A stretch of DNA of 64,000 nt from Pyricularia pennisetigena (lineage: Eukaryota > Ascomycota > Sordariomycetes > Magnaporthales > Pyriculariaceae). The stretch spans positions 5,750,325 to 5,814,324 of the forward strand of contig NC_043744.1 in the NCBI RefSeq assembly GCF_004337985.1, in the 5' to 3' direction. The notes under the pieces are model-generated. The model saw nothing but the letters and a program-made list of their open reading frames with translations. It made no database searches and was not told the origin of the DNA. The translations under genes and the position numbers were made by a program. Within the stretch, counting starts at the first letter, position 1. Each line of letters begins with the position of its first letter. Below, piece after piece: positions 1-13,028 of this stretch.

Positions 1-101
1 ATACTGCTCTGGCGCGCGCCACCAGCTTATCCACCAACCTATGGTCATAAGTTAGTAGTCGACCGATTGACCTCGAGGGGCTCAGGCCGCTGAAGCTCAC
101 T

Positions 102-926
102 ATGGCCGCCAACAAGGCCGCGCGCGTTGGGGAGGAGTACGTTCAGTCCCATACCTTATATTTCATGACTATGCAAGAAGTTTGATGACTGACAAACATC
201 CAGAATATGGAAGTAAGCCAACATCAACTCCTGTCCGGCCTCGCCGATTGCCAAACCAAATATGGAAAATAAACTGATATTCGACAAATAAAAGGACACG
301 CATCGACAAGGTCAACGCTGAGTTGGTCACGCTGACATATGGCACAATTGTCGCGCAGCTTTGCAAGGACTTTGACAGTGACTATGTTGAGGTTAACAAG
401 CAGCTTGACAAGATGGGCTACAATATAGGCCTTCGGCTGATTGAGGATTACCTTGCAAAATCAAACACGATGAAGCGCTGTCTAAACTTCCGGGAGACAG
501 CCGAGATGATAGCAAAAGTATTGCACCTACCTACCTCCCACGATTCCCGCATATGGCCTCTCCTGCACGAATCAAGGCCAGTTGCATATGAACTAACGTC
601 CATGCAACAATCAGGTTGGCTTCAAAATATTCCTCAACACTACACCAACGATCACAAATTGGACGGGTGATAGCAAGCAGTTCTCACTTGTGTTTGAAGA
701 GAACCCGCTTGCCGACTTTGTTGAGCTTCCAGACGACGGCCGCGCACAGGATGAGCTCTGGTACTCCAACATCCTATGTGGAGTGCTAAGAGGCGCGCTG
801 GAGATGGTGCAGATGCAGGTCGAAGCTCACTTCATCAGCGACGTGTTGCGTGGGAATGACACTACCGAAATGAGGATATCGCTGGTTAGATACATTGATG
901 ACGAGCTTCCGCCGGAGGATGATTAA
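102..926 (+). CDS. bet3: TRAPP complex subunit Bet3 (TRAPPC3)
   Basis: Core subunit of the TRAPP tethering complexes, which act as Ypt1/Rab1 exchange factor in ER-Golgi and Golgi traffic. I read four exons, 102-136, 204-212, 295-517 and 615-926, giving 192 aa; the summed length is a multiple of three. The start [12 protein letters not shown] matches the usual fungal N-terminus. The Bet3 signature is clear: the [11 protein letters not shown] region, the [12 protein letters not shown] helix, and the [11 protein letters not shown] segment, whose Cys corresponds to the acylated Cys of animal Bet3 (family knowledge). The acidic end DDELPPEDD is also typical. Exon 2 is only 9 nt (AATATGGAA, completing Glu and coding Ile-Trp), and is needed to give the conserved GEEIWK stretch. 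Introns 1 and 2 have CTGAC/CTGAT-like branch sites. Nothing looks broken. Confidence 0.93.
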
Positions 927-3900
927 ACAAGGACGTTGCCTAACACATGTCGCGCGGAGGGAACGGACATGCGTAGTCACGGTGTAGAGAATAGACCTGA
1001 TACCCCCCAGTTTGTCAGCCTCCCTAGATGTGAGATTTCCCGTGTCGGTCCAGCCTAGAAAAGCTTGGGATTATCCGCCATGGCACATAAATTGTATGAT
1101 CAATTATGAATCTGGTATAGCTAGTCAGTTCAGATGATCATATGCAAGCCTCCTATGCACTGCGAGGCAGATGTCTACGATAAGATATCTAGCAAAGTTC
1201 ATGTCAACAACTTGATGTCCGTCTGTCTTTTAGACTGCATTCGACTTGAACTGTAAAGCTGGTACCTCTATAAAGGCGGTTCATGCCCTATGCGAGTTGT
1301 GGTTGCTCTTCTTTACCAGCTTTTACCTGGACAGGTCGGAAATATTTGTTGGAACAGGCAAGCTTTTGGTATGGATCTCTGCGCCAGACAGCGCTGTGAG
1401 TAATTTTCCCCGTATAGACGGGAAGATCCCCCACGCATCCATTTTGAATCGGTCAAACCTGCTTTGCTCGACGGATGGGTTCGACGGGTTAGCGGCTGTG
1501 TCAGTGGAGTTTTGCGGACCCTGGGCACTGTGGGCGGATGGAGGCAGGTCGGGTGCAAGTAAGCAGCAGCCAGGACCTTGACAGAACTACCTTATTAGTG
1601 GCGTCACCGTCAACTGCCGGCCCGCATTTGTGCTGATAATCTTTGGCCTGCCTGCCTGCATCTCTGGAAACGGAATTTCAAGTCTGCATCCTGGCAAGAC
1701 GCCTGTTCCCGAGTTTCTGGCACAGATTTGACACCACCTTGCCTTATCTGGATTTTGATAGTAATCAAATACCCATCTACATGCTTCATCAACAACCCCT
1801 GGCCTAACCCCGTAGATCTGCTGTGACGGACAAGACATGGTGGGGTGGGACGTACTACGGATTAAAGTGCTAATGCAAGGCACACGCAGCGGCGGAAAGC
1901 AACCTTACCAGGAAAAGTTTCCATCACCAAAAGTCGTCTACGCCCGCTTTTATTTTCAACCCAATCTATTAAAGCGGCAACTGTGGGCTGACAGACTTGG
2001 GACAGCTGAAGATGTGACAGCAGCCACATTCATCTAGAAATAGTCGAAGTCATCTAGCCTGGACCGTCATGGCATCTTTGTCGAACGATACCAGTGAATC
2101 GCTTGATTTCGTCTTCTTCACTATCTTATTCTGCGCCGTGCGAAAGGAAGAAAAAAAAAAAAACTCTGCTTGCCTAACTTTGTTATGCATGCGTCGGGTG
2201 TTTGATGTTTTTCGCCATCATGCCACTTACTCATAATATCATGTTCAAGTACCGAAGTTGCCACTTATCAGAAGTACGATGTAGGGCACAGTGTCAGAAG
2301 TATGGCTACTAATGTCTGTCTACGTAGCATAGGTGGGCAATGTAGCCATTCCGATTATGATGACATATGCCACGATTTTGGCAATGGCACGAGATAATTT
2401 GCGCTGTGTTACCCTTCTCTCTCTCGGAAGAGACATAAGAGAAGAAATGCATGTTTTCCGTGTCTGATCGATCGATAAGACGTGGTATTGGAGTTGATCC
2501 TAGCCCCTTGTCCTGGGTAATTTCCCGCACGCACTCCCGGTCTTTGACATGACACTGCGAGTCCGGTTATTGCATTACCAGAGTAACCTTTGTTGCAAAC
2601 CACAATATGCTTTGTGTGCAATTGAAGCTATTAGTTAGCATATCAGATGTCTCGACGCCGCTGGTAATGCATCACCTATCGCGGCGCAGCTCTTCATGGC
2701 CATATGCTGTAGTTGATTGATATTGCTGGTTGCCAAGTAACGAAGTCAGCACATCGGCAGTTTGACGGGGCGCCGTGCGAGTAGATACATCCGGTCGGCG
2801 TACATGCCTATCAAGAAAACTGGGTTCACACCGCAATGCACTCGCCCATACAAGAGTAGAAAAAAATATGAAAATTCACACAAATACCTTATAATTCAAT
2901 GAGTTGGTTGAGGTGGGTTTCTAGATTGTTTACATTGTTTTCGCTTGGGTTTGTTGTCTTGGAAAGTTGCTATCTGTTCCCGAGGAACGCCTATCCGCAC
3001 CCGGCTCGGCCCTAGCGGTAATGTGGGCCCCACAGTCCAGAATCTACGCCCACGACGCGCAGTCTTGGGAACTGGGCACGGCTGGGCCAAGCAGTGTGAG
3101 GAGCTCACCCCCAGTTTCTCCCATTATTAGCACCCGACGGTCTCTGGCTGCGAGCCAGGTATCAGAAAGGCGGCGTTCGAAATTGAGAAGGAAAAAAAAA
3201 AAAAAAAACTGTGTGTCGACTTCTTCCCCCAACCTCCATTCTCCTCTGCTTCTGCCCACGAGTTTTCCCCAAAACCTGGGAAACCCGCCTACCGCCCTAT
3301 CCTTCCTTTCGCTCCATCCCCGGTCCCCATCTTGTTTTGCTGCTCGATGTTTTTCCCAGCCAACACGTCCGCAACCCACCGAAGATTGGCGTTCGACCGA
3401 CTACGATAAGAAAGCTGTCTGGTGCGCAGCAGGAGTTGGAGCAGGGCGCCCGCGTGGATCGTAGCAGAACCCACCCAGCAACAGCAGCCAGCTAGCCAAG
3501 CATTCGTGGGAGTGTTGAGTGCAGTCACTCGCTACATACCCGTGGCGGATTTTTTTTTCTCCTTTTTTCTACCATACCAACCTTGATTGAAGCGGTCACA
3601 TATTAAACCAGCTGATACTGCGACGACTACCGTCGTCGTCGCAAGTTTTGCAAATTCACCTGCAACCCTTCGACTGAATAGCACCACTTGTCCTCGCTTT
3701 TATTGCGACTCCGAGAATAGCTGTGGATATTCCGCGACGCGGTGAAGCCCGAGTCACTTTGCTTGCCGTTGCCGCACTGTACCGTATCATTGCACACCAC
3801 TCACGCATCAATCTTCCTCACTAGCGCTCCGACTTGCAGTACTTTTCTACCTGTTAACTACATACATCGAAACTCATTCAACAACTTGTCGACCGCCTCC

Positions 3901-4125
3901 CAACCACGCCACATTTTCACCTGGCCAGTTTTTGCTTTTTTACTATTTGAAAATTCCGGTTGCTTGAAACAACGCGCATCGCCCCCGAACGCAACTTTTT
4001 CGCGACCTGCCAACGCGATTCATCGCTTGCATCCAAACCAGAACACACATTGGCCTCACGACAGTTATTCTTTCTGCGATCACCGAAAATAAACTGCGCA
4101 GACAAAGTCTGCTGCATTTTTCACA
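927..4125. other. Long intergenic region and som1 leader
   Basis: No convincing gene. Poly-A runs lie near 2151-2164 and 3190-3207. From about 3200 to 4125 the + strand becomes CT-rich with many short open frames, as expected for a promoter and long 5' leader of som1. A minus-strand frame at 1838-1587 (83 codons, starting MSCPSQQIYGV, four Cys) is open, but I cannot tie it to any family and do not call it. Confidence 0.5.
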
Positions 4126-6930
4126 ATGAATAACATGGGGAATATGAACGCCATGGGAGGCATCGGTGGCCCCGGCGTTCCCCCTGGACCTCAGCAACCA
4201 CCGCAGCAAGGCACCGACAATCGCCACGCCGTATACCTTAACACATATATCTACGACTATCTATTGCGCAATGGTGAGCCTAATAAAAATCTTGGATCGT
4301 GAATAACTAGAGGTGCTGACAATATGTAGAAATGTACGATGCCGCCAGGGGCGTGTTGAAAAGTGGTCAACCCATCAATGTCGAACAAGATCGCGAGAAC
4401 GGGCTCGGCGGCGACTCTATGGATACCGACTCCAAAGACGACGTCAATAGCAAGAAGCCCGATGACCTCCCTGCGCCCATACTCGGCTCTGCGACGCCCG
4501 ACATCAGCTTCTTGTACGAGTGGTTCTCTATGTTTTGGGACCTGCTGAACGCCTCCAAGGGCAAGTTCGCACCGGCCCAGGTTAGCCAATACATCACACA
4601 TACACAGGTATGCCATCCTCATGGAGATATCATCGTCGCGCCCAGGTTATAGACTTGGGAGCTACTATTTGCTGACTACACCCCATCTCAGAACCATACA
4701 CGGATGAGACAGCAAACTCAACAAGAGATGCTGCGGGGCATGCGACCGGACATGGCTGCTCAGCAGCAGCAATTTATGATGATGAACAGGCCAAATGGAA
4801 ACATGAACATGATGAACAAGAATCAGAGCTTACATCGTGGTGCCATCGCCAACACTCAGAAGTGAGTTTCCCCATGCATTTGTTGACTAGTGGCATTCAC
4901 TCACATGTTCTCCTTCTCTTTCGCAGCCAAATGCAGATGCTCGCCCAACAAAAGCAAGGCCAGATGCAACGCGATCCTTCGGACATGGACGGTAACCGCC
5001 AAAGACCCGGCTCTCCCAATTCGGCTGACAATGCTCCATCACCGAAGCGAGCGCGCCTCGACGGCGGCCCTGGGTTTAACCCGAACCAACCCGGGATGAT
5101 GCCCAATGGTCGTCCTGGCGCACCAGGAATGCCCAATCAACAGGTAGGTTAATACCCGTATCAGCAGACGCAGCAGCTCCTCCTCGCCAACGGCGGTGAC
5201 CCCGGGACTGTGAGCCCTGACCGATTACAGGCTATCGCGAATGCATCCCCCGCAATGCATGCTAAATCTATTCAGACGTATGCGCAGAACCTCCAGCAGC
5301 ACCACGGCAACCAAATGCCCAACAAGCCCATGCCTGGCCCCAACGTTCCTCAGGGTCAAGGCTCGCCGATGGTTGCCTCTGGTCCCGACGGCACGCAGCT
5401 CAATACATTCTACAATGCTCAAGAGCAGATGGGTGCCGCGCCCAACGGCGGAATGCGTCCCGGTGTGCCAGCCACGCAGAACGGAAGCAACCACGCTCTT
5501 CAAGACTACCAGATGCAGCTCATGTTGCTAGAGCAACAGAACAAGAAGCGACTCATGATGGCTCGGCAAGAACAGGACGGCATTCAAGGCCAAGGCATGG
5601 CTCGACCCGATGGTCCCGGCGGTCCCGGTCCTGCCGGTGGCCCTGGTGGTCCTGCAGGCGCACCGAACGGACCCCAATTCCAGGGAGCTTCTCCCCAGGG
5701 CGCGAGACCCGGTGCATCCCCGAACCCAAGTGAGCAAATGAAGCGTGCCGCTGGGCAGATGAACAACGGCAGCATGGGATCACCTCTTCCGGAAGGCGCT
5801 CAAAACCGCGAGTCCCCGAACAACCCGATGAACTTCATGGGTACGAATATGGATCCCAACGGCGCACCGCACTTCTTCAAGGGTATTAACAACGGTATGG
5901 ATGCAAATATGGCAGCCGCACAGATGAATGGCGGCATGAACCGGCCGCCTAGCTCTCACCCTGGCCAACAGCCGTTCAGCCAGATGAATCCTCAGCAGCA
6001 GGCGATGATGCGTCAACAGCAGATGCAACAACAGCAGGGCGGTCCCAATGGCCAGCCTATGCCGCAATGGCAAGGTGGACCGAACGGTCAGATGCCCGGC
6101 GGCCCTCAGGGCGGTCCGCAACAGGGGCCCGTCCACGGAACGCCTCAGCAAAGGGCGATGCCCCCGCCTTCGGCACCCACGGCTGCAGCTAACAGCAACG
6201 CGAACCAAAGGAACACTACAGCATCCCCGCAGGTTTCCAATGCCGCGCCGCCTACGCCATCGCAGGCTAACAAGGCAGCCCCCAAGAAGAAGGATACCAA
6301 GGCTAAAGACAAGGTAAGAATGCCCAGTTTCCAGCTACCCATGTCAACGAGGCCGCAATTTGCGCCCAGTTCCCAGAATAACCATTCTAAACAGCGGGCC
6401 GCCACGCAGAAGAAGTCCAACGCAAACCTGAATCCAGCCGCGGGTGCAACACCTGCGGCCGATGGAGGAAACGACGGCGAGGCTCCTACCCCGGCAACTC
6501 CCATGACGCCGATGGCCGCCTCACAGCAAAACTTCAACAAGCCTGGTCCCGCGGCAGGAGGTGCTCCGCCTCAGCAGATGCCTAATGGTCAACCTCCCGC
6601 TACTGCTTCCGCAGCGGCACCAGTCGCTCCTCAGCAACACAATGACCCCAACCAAGGCTTCAACATGGAGGGAGGCGGAATGGTAAGTGTTGTACAATGT
6701 CTAAGAATACCTACGTTGTGAATACCCGCGTTGTCCCTGAATTCACAAGCTGACATTTACGATTCTCTTAGGACTTTAACTTGGACTTTGCCAACCCATT
6801 GGCCTCGGGCGACGTACTTAACGATTTCGACTTTGACTCTTTCCTACACGACAACGTGGAAGACACTGGATTCGGCTTCGACGGCCCCACCTTCAACATG
6901 GAGGGCACCAACGAAATTGGCGCCGACTAG
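4126..6930 (+). CDS. som1: Som1/Flo8-like LisH transcriptional regulator
   Basis: Homologue of the fungal Flo8/SomA/Som1 regulators, nuclear LisH (LUFS) proteins acting downstream of cAMP-PKA in adhesion, morphogenesis and development (family knowledge). Exons as read: 4126-4273, 4330-4607, 4692-4861, 4927-5143, 5231-6313, 6395-6682, 6772-6930, about 780 aa. The LisH/LUFS region lies at about residues 35-70 (HAVYLNTYIYDYLLRN, then MYDAARGVL) and continues through FLYEWFSMFWDLL. A KRARLD basic patch follows, then a long Gln/Pro/Gly/Met-rich region and an acidic-aromatic tail (DFNLDFANPLASG ... FDFDSFLHDN) resembling an activation domain. The 5144-5230 intron is uncertain because its 3' part still reads like coding sequence. 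The 6314-6394 intron is stop-free and a multiple of three, so it could be retained. Gene identity is fairly secure; the exact exon set is less so. Confidence 0.82.
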
Positions 6931-8185
6931 AAAACCCCAATTTGTTCTACATGTGGTTTGTAGAGCGAATCGGGCTGTATATCAGAGCACATTCGACCAA
7001 TCATCACAAATCTCATCATACCCCTTTTATTACTCTAGTCGTCTCATCAGCTTGTTTAGCAACTCATTGTGTTGCGCTGTCATTGATATCCGGCGTTTCA
7101 CTGGGTTCGTCTTTCTGGATTTTGTATTCTTGTTTCTTTTATCTATTCTTGTTTCTTGCATGACTTTGTTTTCCTGGCCGTCTTTTCCGTCTACATCATC
7201 TGCCCGGATTTTGTATCGTTGGTACGGTACTCTGGATCATTGCGATTACTTGCGACAGGCCTATTGCACTTGTGTTGAGGGGAAAAAATCAAGTCGGGGG
7301 AAGGAAGGGGAGGTTTAGTTTCCGGTGTCTCGGTCGCTTCTTGTTGGAACGGGGCTGATTTTGAACGATCAGACTCAACATACACAAAACACTCCTGCAC
7401 ACATAAAAACAACATCTCTGGGCGATTGTGGACTTGACTTGCTTTACTACTCATTATCACTCGAGATATGTAGGGAAGATTTTACTGTCCTCTATTCTCT
7501 TTTTTTTTTTCTTATTTCTTTCTGGCTGGTCTTCCTTTGTTTATATTACGATCCTGGTCAACGTCGCCGGAATAATTCCAAACCATTGTTCAACGTTTGT
7601 GTTTGTGCCTTGCCTAGTTGCCTTTTTCTTTTTTTTTTTGGAGAGTACTTGTCCTGCAGCGCAGGAAAATTTTGAGCAGCACAGCAAGCAAGTAAAAAAA
7701 ACAAACAATGTGGATAAAGAAGAAAAACAGACACGCATGACGATGCCTTGAGCTCGATTCGCTAGTGAATAGGGTTGTCATGGCTTGATAGGATATCAAC
7801 GACATAGGAAATAGGTGCCTGCTTCAAAAGCGGTTAGGCAGGCTCGCTGGGCAATGAGTTCTGATCCTCCGTGTGCGCTCATTTTCAGTTGAGCTTTAAC
7901 TTTGATCCCACGGGCCCTATCATATAGTCTTTTTAGAGCCTAGCCATCTTCCAATGACAGGACCAATAATAACAACATAAGTTACAGCATGACAAGAACA
8001 ACTCGACATGACAGCCCTTCTACATTCGCTTTCTATGATCCTGGAAACCAACAAGACAAGCACAAAAAAGCTCAGATCTTTCTTCAAATCCCTCGCAGAA
8101 AACAACAACCCACGAACTAGCAGAGAATTACACATCAATGCCTGTGTGACATATGTCCCCTGGCGTCAACCGCAAGCTTCATTGC
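6931..8185. other. 3' regions between som1 and the helicase gene
   Basis: Convergent gene ends. AT-rich sequence with T-runs at about 7500-7511 and 7626-7640 and no open frame resembling a gene. It most likely holds the two 3' UTRs and terminators. Confidence 0.5.
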
Positions 8186-11100
8186 TCACGAGCCACCTGC
8201 AGCTGCGGCGACTGCAGCAGCCTTCGCGGCGTCCTTGGCGGCAGCCTGCTCGTATATCTGCTGCCACGCCTCTAGCCAGTGCTGGTGCTGCGGTGTCGGA
8301 AGCTTGCCGGGGTTCTTGAAGGACCGCGTCAGCAGCTCGCGGAGCCGTGAACGCAGCGTCTTGACTACCAAGACCGTCTTCCAGTCAGGTGCTGCGAAAC
8401 GGGCTCGGTTGCCGTCCATAACGAAAACACCCGAGTACATCTGTTCAAAGGTTCATGTTAGCAAAGATTCTGATTCTGACGTCTATGTCATAAGCTCGGC
8501 GGATGGTTTGCGGAAAGAACAGATACATACGTCGCACCGCACGTCTCCACAAAGCAAGGAGATGGAAAATGGCTCTACGGCAGTCGTCTCATGTGCGTTG
8601 AGTGCCCTAGTAACAATAGTGACATGTGTCAGCTCATGCTTCCGATGAATCAAGTAGGCGCTTGTGATAAAACCCACGATTTCGTCGATTGCATCATGTG
8701 ATAGTACGACATCCACCTAATCTCGTTATGTCCTCTGTTGACGCTGGACCGATGCAAACTAATGTTCTGGTTGTTTCCGACATTCCGCAGACCCTTCCCT
8801 CCGGCCACGTCGCGGACAAGAAGTTTAGGGTAAAAGCTCCAAGATAGTACGGCCTGCGACACGAGGTCATTTTCACTGTTGACATCGACCCTCTGTGGCA
8901 TTTCAAAGAAGACTTGCTTGCGACGGCGATTGCCGCCGGATGCGTACCGCAGGCGACTGAGGTTCTTGCGCTCGTCCTCAGTCATGGAAAGGAATTTGGA
9001 ATCCACAAGGGAGACCAACAGCTGACCTTTCAGATCCTCAATGTTGGCGAGCGTTTGCTGGCTGAGGAAATTCTTGCGGCAGAACTGGAACTCCTGGCTG
9101 CTGTTCCCGGTGGCGGCAAGGCAGACCCGCTTCCATGATAGGTAGGCATTGTAGACAGTCAAAATGTCCGAGTCGCCCCGTCGGAAGCCCAAGCGTACCG
9201 TGTCAGCCTGTGACCGCTGGCCGAATGGAGCAACGAATGGAGACTTGGACGAAAGTATGGCGGCAACAGTGATGGCCATGTCAAGACATTTGAAGATGGA
9301 GCCAAGAAGGATCAGCTTTCCGAGGAAAACATCCAGAGGAAGACGAGCGAGCTGGTTGCCAAGAGGAGTGAGATCCTCGCTTTGAGTCAAGGCTCGCACA
9401 TCAATGAGAGCATCTATGGCTCTCCTGATATTCTTGGCTGATGGGGGGTCCAAAGCTTTGCTCAGAGTCTCTTCAATTCCACCAATTTTGCAAATCTTGA
9501 CACGGATAGCGAGATCTTGGAGCGAGAGTCGCAGCATTTCAGGCGTCTGCTGATCCGCCATGATGGCATCGTGTCGATACTTGGTGAACATGTGGAAGCA
9601 GAGACCTTGCTGCACACGACCAGCACGACCCCTTCGCTGCTTGGCGTTTGCTCTCGAAATAAACGTGTCGATAAGTCTAGACATTTGTCGACGCTCGTCG
9701 AAGCGCATCTCGCGATGCTTGCCCGTGTCAATGACACATGTAACATCCGGGATGGTGATACCCGTCTCGGCGATGTTGGTTGCGAGCACGATCTTGCGCA
9801 TGCCAGGCGGTGGCACCAGGAACGCGGATTCTTGCTCCTCGGTGGCGATTGTCGAGTGTAGCGGATAGACGAGCCAATTCTGCTGGAAGGAGCGGTCTCC
9901 TAGCAAAAGATCATTGAGCGTGCGGATTTCAGCAATACCCGGCAGAAATACGAGAATGGCTTTGCTGTAGTCTTGGTAGTTGGGATCAATGGCGATCCTT
10001 GAGATAAGCTGAACTATGAGGTCGAAATCAATCTTGTATTCGTCCATCTGAGCCAGAGTGTTGCGGGTCCTTGTCGAATAGCCTTTGAGTGACTTGAGTA
10101 GCTCGGTTTTAGAAGACGATTCTGGCTCAACTTCGGCAGTGTCTTCGTCGATTTCGACGAGTCTCTCCTGAGGTACTTTCTGATCGATGGTATAGCCAGT
10201 CAACTCGACCGCATCTTCTAAAAAGTTGACCTGTACAGGGAACGTGCGGCCTGGAACGTTCAGAACAGGAGCACCATCCAAGTAATTCGAGAAGCGATCG
10301 GCATCAACAGTAGCCGACATGAGGACGACCTTGAGATCCTTCCTCCGTGTCATTAGCTTCTTCAGCACAATCAACAGGAAATCACTGTCAATGGAACGTT
10401 CGTGGACTTCATCCAGGACCAGGTGCGTAATGTCCCGCAAATCGTTGGAACCCTCAAGCATCCTCATGACGATACCTGTCGTGGCAAATACCAGCCGAGT
10501 CTCGCGGGAAGTATTGGCCTCGAGGCGGATTGAGTAGCCGACAAGGGAACGCGATGTACCGAGATCATTTCGACCCTCTCCAAGCTCCTCGCTCACTCGA
10601 CGAGCCAAAGAGATGGCTGAAATTCGTCGAGGTTCTGTGCAGTAGACTTTGCACGCCTTCCCCTGAGCGAGTTGATGTTCCAACAGGAACGACGGCACCT
10701 GTGTACTCTTGCCGCAACCAGTCTCGCCGCAGACAATGACGACTTGGTGCTGATCGACGGCGGACAACACCTGTTCGCGGAAAGCCCACATCGGAAGTTG
10801 CATTCGTGACCGCAACATGGTCTGATATCTTGGTGAGTTGCTTTTATCGTACCAGATCCTCTGGTAGTATTCCGGCCCAGCCGCTGCTGCCTTGTTGCGG
10901 TCGTGGTCTGAATTCTCCGCCGAATCCGTCGCGGCGGCCCTGGCGCCACGTCCGCGAAAGGCTCCTTGAATGATGACGCCGTCTTCGAGCTCTTGATCCT
11001 GTTTCTTGCGCACGAGAGCACGCAGTTCCTTCACGATCTCTCGGTCTGCTGCATCGGCCTTGCTTTTCTTGGCCTCTGCGAGTTCTGACCACAAGTCTCG

Positions 11101-13028
11101 CCAAACTGGTGGCAGCTTCATCGCGGCTTTCTCGTCTTTCGAGGAGGAGCCGCTGACAAGGAAAAATGCAAGGGTAGCAACATATGCCTCCGACTGCCTG
11201 CTGTCGGGCGTTGCAATGCTTTTCATCTTGATGACGAATTGATTAGGATGCATTTCTACTTCAACCCCAGGTATATCGTGCAGCTGGTACGGCTCCTGGG
11301 GTTTGCTCCAAAGAACGTGTACCAGGTGTTGGTGGGCGAAAGCTGTAGCTGGAATGGCCGTGTAGGATATCTTAACGCCGGGATCTCTGTAAGTGTAGCA
11401 GAGTTATTAGTTTCATGTACTCCATTTAACAGAGAACGTAGGGCAACAAAGACTCAAAGACAAACCTCCCGCGGCAAATTTCGTCCAGTGCTCTCGACGG
11501 ACTTATGCCAGTCCATTTTCCAAAATCTTTGATCGTCAGCTTGACCCCATCAGCACCAGTCATGACGGTGCTGGATTTTCCAGTCAGAGGGTCAACCTCG
11601 TTAGTAGGTAGGCTGTCGAACAAGCCCGACAAGGCATCTTCTTCATTATCGTTTTCAGCAAGTATCTCTGCCGCCATCTTTTCAGCCTCTCGAGCAATCT
11701 CATCCTCAGCACCCTCCGCCACGGCAGGTTCCGGCTCCTTCTGGGAGGCAGCCAGTGCGTTGGCTTCTTCGTCCCTGAGCTTCTTTGCTGCAGAGTACTC
11801 CTTTTCCAGGATGATCTTCTTTTCACGCCACTGAGCGGTAGCCACGTCCTTCTCAAAAAGGACATCGAGCTCGATTTTCGCGAGCTTCGCTTGCAGTTTT
11901 GCAATCTCTAGCTCGTCGCTAGAACTCTGATCGGTTTCGAGGGCCAACTTCTTCTGCTTCCCTTTCGGGGCATCTAGGAGTGGTCGTTGTAGCGCATACA
12001 ACTTAGCCCTAGTGTCCAAGTACTGAGGAACCAATTCGTCCGGCTCTATCTCCTCATCGCATATGACTGCGACTTTCCTGGGAGATGTCGCTCGAGATTT
12101 GCCATCCTGCTTGCGCTTCTTTTTGACGTCTGGCTCCAGCAGTCGAGGAGTGGTTGCACCAGAGGGTAGTGGAGTGTCGAATGGAGTATCTAAATCTCGT
12201 GTTAGTGAGAGAAGAGAGGCCTAAGAGTAGGGAGTGAATGCGCCGATTTTTGGCGCGACGTCGTCACACACCTATTGGCTTGCCATTCATCTTGGCCGAC
12301 TTTTCGTAGTTTGGAAGTTCGTCATTGTCGCATTCACGTGCGAACCAAGCCAAGGCCTCGTCAAGACCCCAGATTGAGTCACCCTTTGGTGTCGATATGC
12401 TCGGAGCAATGTCAAGAATATGCTGTAGAAGTGCTGGCACCTTATCTTTGGGGAAGCCAGAACCTATTAGAGTCTCCTGGAGAGTCCACAGCTTGATAGT
12501 AAGATCTTCTTCGGATGGCATTTTGCCAGAAGAAGTGTCGCTAGCCAGCCCAGACGCGGCGTAGCGGCTCTCTCCCTTGATGAGTTCGAGCAGCTGCTCC
12601 ATGAGCTCCGGGGGTAGCCATTTCCTGGTGTTGAGGGATTCAGCCTGGCCCCTGAGAAGCCGCTTGTCGGTCTCGAGCCTGTTGCGTTGGCGCTGGGCAT
12701 CACGCCTCACCTTTGCCGCATGCTTCTCAACCAAGAGCTGCAGCTCTGATTCCTCGAGCTGCTTTTCAAACTCCTCAGGCGTCAATTCCTGTTTCTGCTG
12801 CTGCGGGCCGCTGCCGCTTGGTGCCTGCGTGCCTGCGCCTGAATCTGCGCTACCGCCGGCCTGTGGGGCGGCATTTGGAGGGGCACTTCCAAACTTGCTG
12901 CCGTCTGCTGACGATTGGGCTTCAGCAGGGTCGATGACCCTTACCTGCGGCTTTGAGGCAATGGATGTGGTTGCAAAGCCTCTCTGGTTTCCCGCGGGCT
13001 TCTTTTTTTTCTTGTTGCCACCAGCCAT
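8186..13028 (-). CDS. DEAH-box RNA helicase, DHX57/DHX29 type (YLR419W/Ucp12-like)
   Basis: Large ATP-dependent RNA helicase of about 1,506 aa. Exons on the minus strand: 13028-12272, 12189-11466, 11386-8678, 8606-8531, 8440-8186; phases agree and the total is 1,507 codons with the stop. The N-terminus is Lys-rich (MAGGNKKKKKPAG), followed by a Glu/Lys coiled region, a UBA-like stretch (GFPKDKVPALLQHILD) and an RWD-like region. The helicase core shows motif I GETGCGKST at about residue 714, motif II DEVH at about 819, SAT at about 851, the ATNIAETGITIPDV motif, and motif VI QRRGRAGR at about 1077. The HA2/OB-fold C-terminus ends with the LLCGDVRCD segment, which is joined across two small introns. 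Animal DHX29 aids 43S scanning, and the yeast and fission-yeast relatives are poorly studied; a translation role here is inference. It lies head-to-head with gcn1, 986 bp between start codons. Confidence 0.9.

Noticed and set aside
1587..1838. 83-codon minus-strand frame with four Cys, possible small protein
   Set aside because: Starts MSCPSQQIYGV with no signal peptide, known family or intron support; too short to call above chance.
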